Source of the DNA: Paraburkholderia sp. BL10I2N1
GTDB lineage: Bacteria; Pseudomonadota; Gammaproteobacteria; Burkholderiales; Burkholderiaceae
Length of the DNA stretch: 64,000 nt
Assembly (NCBI RefSeq): GCF_004361815.1
Contig: NZ_SNWA01000001.1
Location: forward strand, 1,612,001-1,676,000
Direction of reading: 5' to 3'
The position numbers and the translations under genes were made by a program. The stretch's first letter is position 1. Each line of letters begins with the position of its first letter. This document shows positions 60,596 to 64,000 of this stretch, in pieces. The notes under the pieces were generated by a model, which made no database searches, was not told where the DNA came from, and worked only from the letters and a program-made list of their open reading frames with translations.

Positions 60596-63500
60596 ATGAC
60601 AGATCTTTCCACGCCGCAGCGCGTGGGCGGCGAGAGGCCGTCCAGCACGCCGCATCCTGTGCGGCGTCTGCGCTTCGTGACGGCCGCGGCGCTGTTCGAC
60701 GGCCACGACGCCTCGATCAACATCATGCGTCGCATCCTGCAGGCAAGCGGCGTCGAAGTGATTCACCTTGGCCACAACCGTTCCGTCGAAGAGGTGGCCA
60801 CCGCCGCGTTGCATGAAGATGCCGACGGTGTCGCGGTGTCGAGCTACCAGGGTGGCCACGTCGAATACTTCCGTTACCTCGTCGATCTTCTGCGTGCGCG
60901 CGGTGGCGGCCGGATCAAGGTATTCGGCGGCGGGGGCGGGGTGATCGTCCCCGATGAGATCGCTGAACTCGAACGTTACGGCGTCGAGCGCATCTACTCG
61001 CCGCGCGACGGCCAGCGACTCGGCCTGCAGGGCATGATCGACGACATGATCGCGCGCTGCGCTGACGCGGCGCAGGCGCTGCCCGAGCCATTCGAGCCGC
61101 TTGCCGAAGCGCGGGCCGGGAATGACGTCTCGCACGCCTTTCGTCAGCTTGCTCAACTCATTACCGCGCTCGAAACGGGCCGGGTGGACGCAACCTCACG
61201 CGACGCGCTGATCGCACGCGTGAAGACTGCGCCAATTCCGGTGTTAGGCATCACGGGCACCGGTGGCGCGGGCAAGTCGTCGCTGACGGACGAACTGATC
61301 CGCCGGTTTCGTCTCGACTTTGGCGATCTGCTCAGGATCGCCGTGCTCGCCATCGATCCGTCGCGCCGCAAGTCGGGCGGCGCGCTGCTTGGCGACCGCA
61401 TCCGGATGAACGCGATTGGCGACTGGGGTGGCGGCGCCCGCGTGTTCATGCGTTCGATGGCGACCCGCGAGGCGGCAAGCGAACTTTCCGACGCACTGCC
61501 TGATGCAATCGTTGCGTGCAAGGCGGCGGGCTTCGACCTGATCGTCGTGGAGACCTCGGGCATCGGCCAGGGCGACGCCGCGATCGTGCGCTTCGTCGAC
61601 CAGTCGCTCTATGTGATGACGCCGGAATTCGGCGCCGCGACTCAGCTCGAAAAGATCGACATGCTCGATTTCGCGGATTTCGTTGCGATCAACAAGTTCG
61701 ACCGTAAGGGAGCCGCCGATGCGCTACGCGATGTCGCGAAGCAGGTGCAGCGCAATCGCGGCAGCTTTTCAGCGGCGCCCGACACGCTGCCGGTGTTCGG
61801 CACGATCGCGTCGCGCTTCAACGACGACGGCGTGACCGCGCTTTACCAGCATGTCGCAGAAGCGCTGCGTGGGCACGGTTTGCCCGGAGGCGGTGGCCTT
61901 CTGCCGAAGCTCCCGGGCGTGCGTCATTCGTCGGACCGCCACGCAATCGTGCCTCCTGCGCGCGTGCGTTACCTGGCCGACGTCGCGCAGACTGTAGAGA
62001 AGTATCGTGCCCGGGCAGAGTCGCAATCCCGCATCGCGCGCGAGCGCTGGCAGCTCACCGAAGCGCGGAGGATGCTCGACGAGCCTGACGCTTCGAAAGA
62101 CAGCTTGCGGGAGGACGGTGATGACACCTCCAGCCGGCTCGATTCCCTGATTGCCCGCAAGGAAGCCCAGCTAGGCGAACCTGAAAAAGCGTTGCTGGCG
62201 GGATGGCCGGCGACCGTCGCGGCCTATTCCGGCGACGAGCACGTGGTGCGCATTCGCGAACGCGAAATTCGCACAGCCCTCACGGTATCGACGCTCTCGG
62301 GTTCGACGATTCGCAAGGTCGCCTTGCCGACCTTTGCCGACCCCGGCGCGATCCTGCGCTGGCTGATGCTGGAAAACCTGCCGGGGTATTTTCCGTTCAC
62401 GGCAGGCGTGTTTCCCTTCAAGCGTGAAAACGAAGACCCGACGCGCATGTTCGCCGGCGAGGGCGACCCATTCCGCACTAACCGGCGCTTCAGGCTGCTA
62501 TCGGAAGGCATGCCGGCGAAGCGCCTGTCGACGGCATTCGATTCCGTCACGCTATACGGCGAAGAACCGGACGAGCGTCCGGACATCTACGGCAAGGTGG
62601 GCAATTCGGGCGTATCGGTCGCAACGCTCGACGATCTGAAGGTGCTGTATGACGGCTTCGACCTGTGCGCGCCGGAGACGTCGGTGTCGATGACGATCAA
62701 TGGCCCGGCGCCCACGATCCTCGCGATGTTCTTCAACGCCGCGATCGACCAGCAGCTTGCGCTTGTGCACGAGCGTGCCAAAGCACAAGGCCGGGCACCG
62801 ACCGCAGACGAACTGGGCGAGGCGCGCCGCTACGCGCTGCAGAATGTTCGCGGCACCATTCAGGCAGATATCCTGAAGGAGGATCAAGGGCAGAACACGT
62901 GCATCTTCTCGACGGAATTCAGCCTGAAAGTGATGGGCGACATTCAGGCGTACTTCGTCGAGCACGGTGTGCGGAATTTCTATTCGGTGTCGATTTCCGG
63001 CTATCACATCGCCGAGGCCGGCGCGAATCCGATCTCGCAGCTCGCCTATACGCTTGCGAACGGCTTCACGTATGTCGAGGCGTATCTGGCGCGGGGCATG
63101 TCGATCGACGACTTCGCGCCGAACCTGTCGTTCTTTTTCTCGAACGGGATGGATCCGGAATACACGGTGCTGGGGCGCGTCGCGCGACGCATCTGGGCGA
63201 TTGCAATGCGCGACCGCTACGGCGCAAACGAGCGCAGCCAGAAGCTCAAGTACCACATCCAGACGTCCGGGCGCAGCCTGCACGCACAGGAAATCGACTT
63301 CAACGATATCCGCACCACGTTGCAGGCATTGATCGCGATCTACGACAACTGCAATTCACTCCACACCAACGCATTCGATGAAGCGATCACGACGCCGACC
63401 GAAGACTCCGTGCGGCGCGCCATTGCGATCCAACTGATCATCAATCGCGAGTGGGGGCTGGCGAAGAACCAGAATCCGAATCAGGGCAGCTTCATTGTCG

Positions 63501-63949
63501 ACGAGCTGACTGACCTGGTCGAGGCCGCGGTTCTCGCGGAATTCGATCGACTGACGGAGCGCGGCGGCGTGCTAGGTGCGATGGAGACCGGTTATCAGCG
63601 CGGACGTATCCAGGACGAGTCGATGCTGTATGAGCATCGCAAGCATGACGGGTCATATCCGATCGTTGGCGTGAACACGTTTCTGGGTTCGCATCCTCAC
63701 GACGCGCCTCAGACCATCGCACTCGCGCGTTCCACGGAAGCCGAGAAGGAGGGGCAGCTTTTACGTCTGCGCGACTTTCAGACGCGACACCAGGATGCGG
63801 CGCCAGCGGCGCTCGAACGGCTAAAGCGCACGGTGATCGACGACGGGAACGTGTTTGCGGTGCTGATGGACGTGGTGCGCGTCTGCTCGCTCGGGCAGAT
63901 TTCGCATGCACTTTTTGAGGTGGGTGGGCAGTATCGAAGGAACATGTGA
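60596..63949 (+). CDS. icmF: Fused isobutyryl-CoA mutase IcmF (B12-dependent)
   Basis: A 1117-residue fusion in three parts. Residues 20-150 bind B12 ([24 protein letters not shown], with the D-x-H base-off motif at Asp35-His37). Residues about 190-520 are a MeaB-like G-protein chaperone (P-loop [17 protein letters not shown] at about 218; [39 protein letters not shown]). The rest is the mutase TIM barrel ([30 protein letters not shown] in parts; [49 protein letters not shown]). It interconverts isobutyryl-CoA and butyryl-CoA. It stands alone behind its own promoter. Confidence 0.95.
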   Translation: MTDLSTPQRVGGERPSSTPHPVRRLRFVTAAALFDGHDASINIMRRILQASGVEVIHLGHNRSVEEVATAALHEDADGVAVSSYQGGHVEYFRYLVDLLRARGGGRIKVFGGGGGVIVPDEIAELERYGVERIYSPRDGQRLGLQGMIDDMIARCADAAQALPEPFEPLAEARAGNDVSHAFRQLAQLITALETGRVDATSRDALIARVKTAPIPVLGITGTGGAGKSSLTDELIRRFRLDFGDLLRIAVLAIDPSRRKSGGALLGDRIRMNAIGDWGGGARVFMRSMATREAASELSDALPDAIVACKAAGFDLIVVETSGIGQGDAAIVRFVDQSLYVMTPEFGAATQLEKIDMLDFADFVAINKFDRKGAADALRDVAKQVQRNRGSFSAAPDTLPVFGTIASRFNDDGVTALYQHVAEALRGHGLPGGGGLLPKLPGVRHSSDRHAIVPPARVRYLADVAQTVEKYRARAESQSRIARERWQLTEARRMLDEPDASKDSLREDGDDTSSRLDSLIARKEAQLGEPEKALLAGWPATVAAYSGDEHVVRIREREIRTALTVSTLSGSTIRKVALPTFADPGAILRWLMLENLPGYFPFTAGVFPFKRENEDPTRMFAGEGDPFRTNRRFRLLSEGMPAKRLSTAFDSVTLYGEEPDERPDIYGKVGNSGVSVATLDDLKVLYDGFDLCAPETSVSMTINGPAPTILAMFFNAAIDQQLALVHERAKAQGRAPTADELGEARRYALQNVRGTIQADILKEDQGQNTCIFSTEFSLKVMGDIQAYFVEHGVRNFYSVSISGYHIAEAGANPISQLAYTLANGFTYVEAYLARGMSIDDFAPNLSFFFSNGMDPEYTVLGRVARRIWAIAMRDRYGANERSQKLKYHIQTSGRSLHAQEIDFNDIRTTLQALIAIYDNCNSLHTNAFDEAITTPTEDSVRRAIAIQLIINREWGLAKNQNPNQGSFIVDELTDLVEAAVLAEFDRLTERGGVLGAMETGYQRGRIQDESMLYEHRKHDGSYPIVGVNTFLGSHPHDAPQTIALARSTEAEKEGQLLRLRDFQTRHQDAAPAALERLKRTVIDDGNVFAVLMDVVRVCSLGQISHALFEVGGQYRRNM

Positions 63950-63965
63950 TTCCCTCTGGGGGAGA

Positions 63966-63997
63966 CGCGACGCCCGGAGCACGTTCCGGGCGTCGCG
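63966..63997 (+). terminator. Strong hairpin after icmF
   Basis: A stem of up to 13 bp, CGCGACGCCCGGA (63966-63978) / TCCGGGCGTCGCG (63985-63997), with a 6-base loop lies 17 bases past the icmF stop. Any T tract would be past the window edge. Confidence 0.75.
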
Positions 63998-64000
63998 CGC

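Overview
The window reads as chromosome of a Burkholderia-lineage beta-proteobacterium, most likely Paraburkholderia or a close relative. This rests on the high-GC coding style, the rsmI-yraN-diaA-BON lipoprotein-cytochrome c block, Burkholderia-type trimeric porins, a fused IcmF, a single-chain indolepyruvate ferredoxin oxidoreductase, and small double-glycine-leader proteins. No species marker is present, so the genus is an inference.

Layout. 1-5.6 kb is housekeeping: a DnaQ-like exonuclease (cut by the window edge), an MBL-fold hydrolase, a hairpin-rich non-coding stretch, RlpA, RsmI, YraN, the SIS protein DiaA, a BON lipoprotein and a small cytochrome c, ending in tRNA-Ala(CGC). 5.7-21.1 kb is accessory: a tyrosine integrase beside the tRNA; a three-gene operon of an alpha/beta hydrolase, a caspase-like peptidase and an unknown protein; an unknown 606-aa protein with a small divergent partner; a DUF29 protein carrying two antitoxin-like tails plus a winged helix; a frameshifted small Zn-ribbon gene; a VapBC toxin-antitoxin pair; an IS110-family transposase; and three tandem copies of a small GG-leader protein gene. 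Each of those copies has its own sigma-54-type promoter, paired upstream dyads and a terminator. 21.3-64 kb returns to ordinary chromosome.

The chromosomal part holds: an ECF sigma/anti-sigma/periplasmic sensor operon followed by DUF1800 and DUF1501 genes; a SulP transporter; three cyclic-di-GMP enzymes (28.1, 35.4 and 53.4 kb); a GST with a divergent TetR regulator; a uracil/xanthine permease; a Na+/H+ antiporter; a gluconate locus (gntR, gntK, gntP) with three palindromic operators, followed on the same strand by a porin and a periplasmic GH3 beta-glucosidase; indolepyruvate ferredoxin oxidoreductase; a second GST; a KirBac-type K+ channel; a LacI-AGE epimerase-PfkB kinase operon; a bile-acid/sodium-symporter family protein; a second porin; a LysR regulator; and icmF.

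The most unusual content is in the accessory segment: (1) the three autonomous sigma-54-promoted GG-leader peptide units at 18.7-21.1 kb, (2) the hydrolase-caspase-unknown operon at 7.0-10.8 kb, which looks like a conflict or defence cassette, and (3) the DUF29 protein with stacked antitoxin tails at 14.0-15.1 kb. All functional statements come from reading the sequence and family knowledge; no database search was possible.
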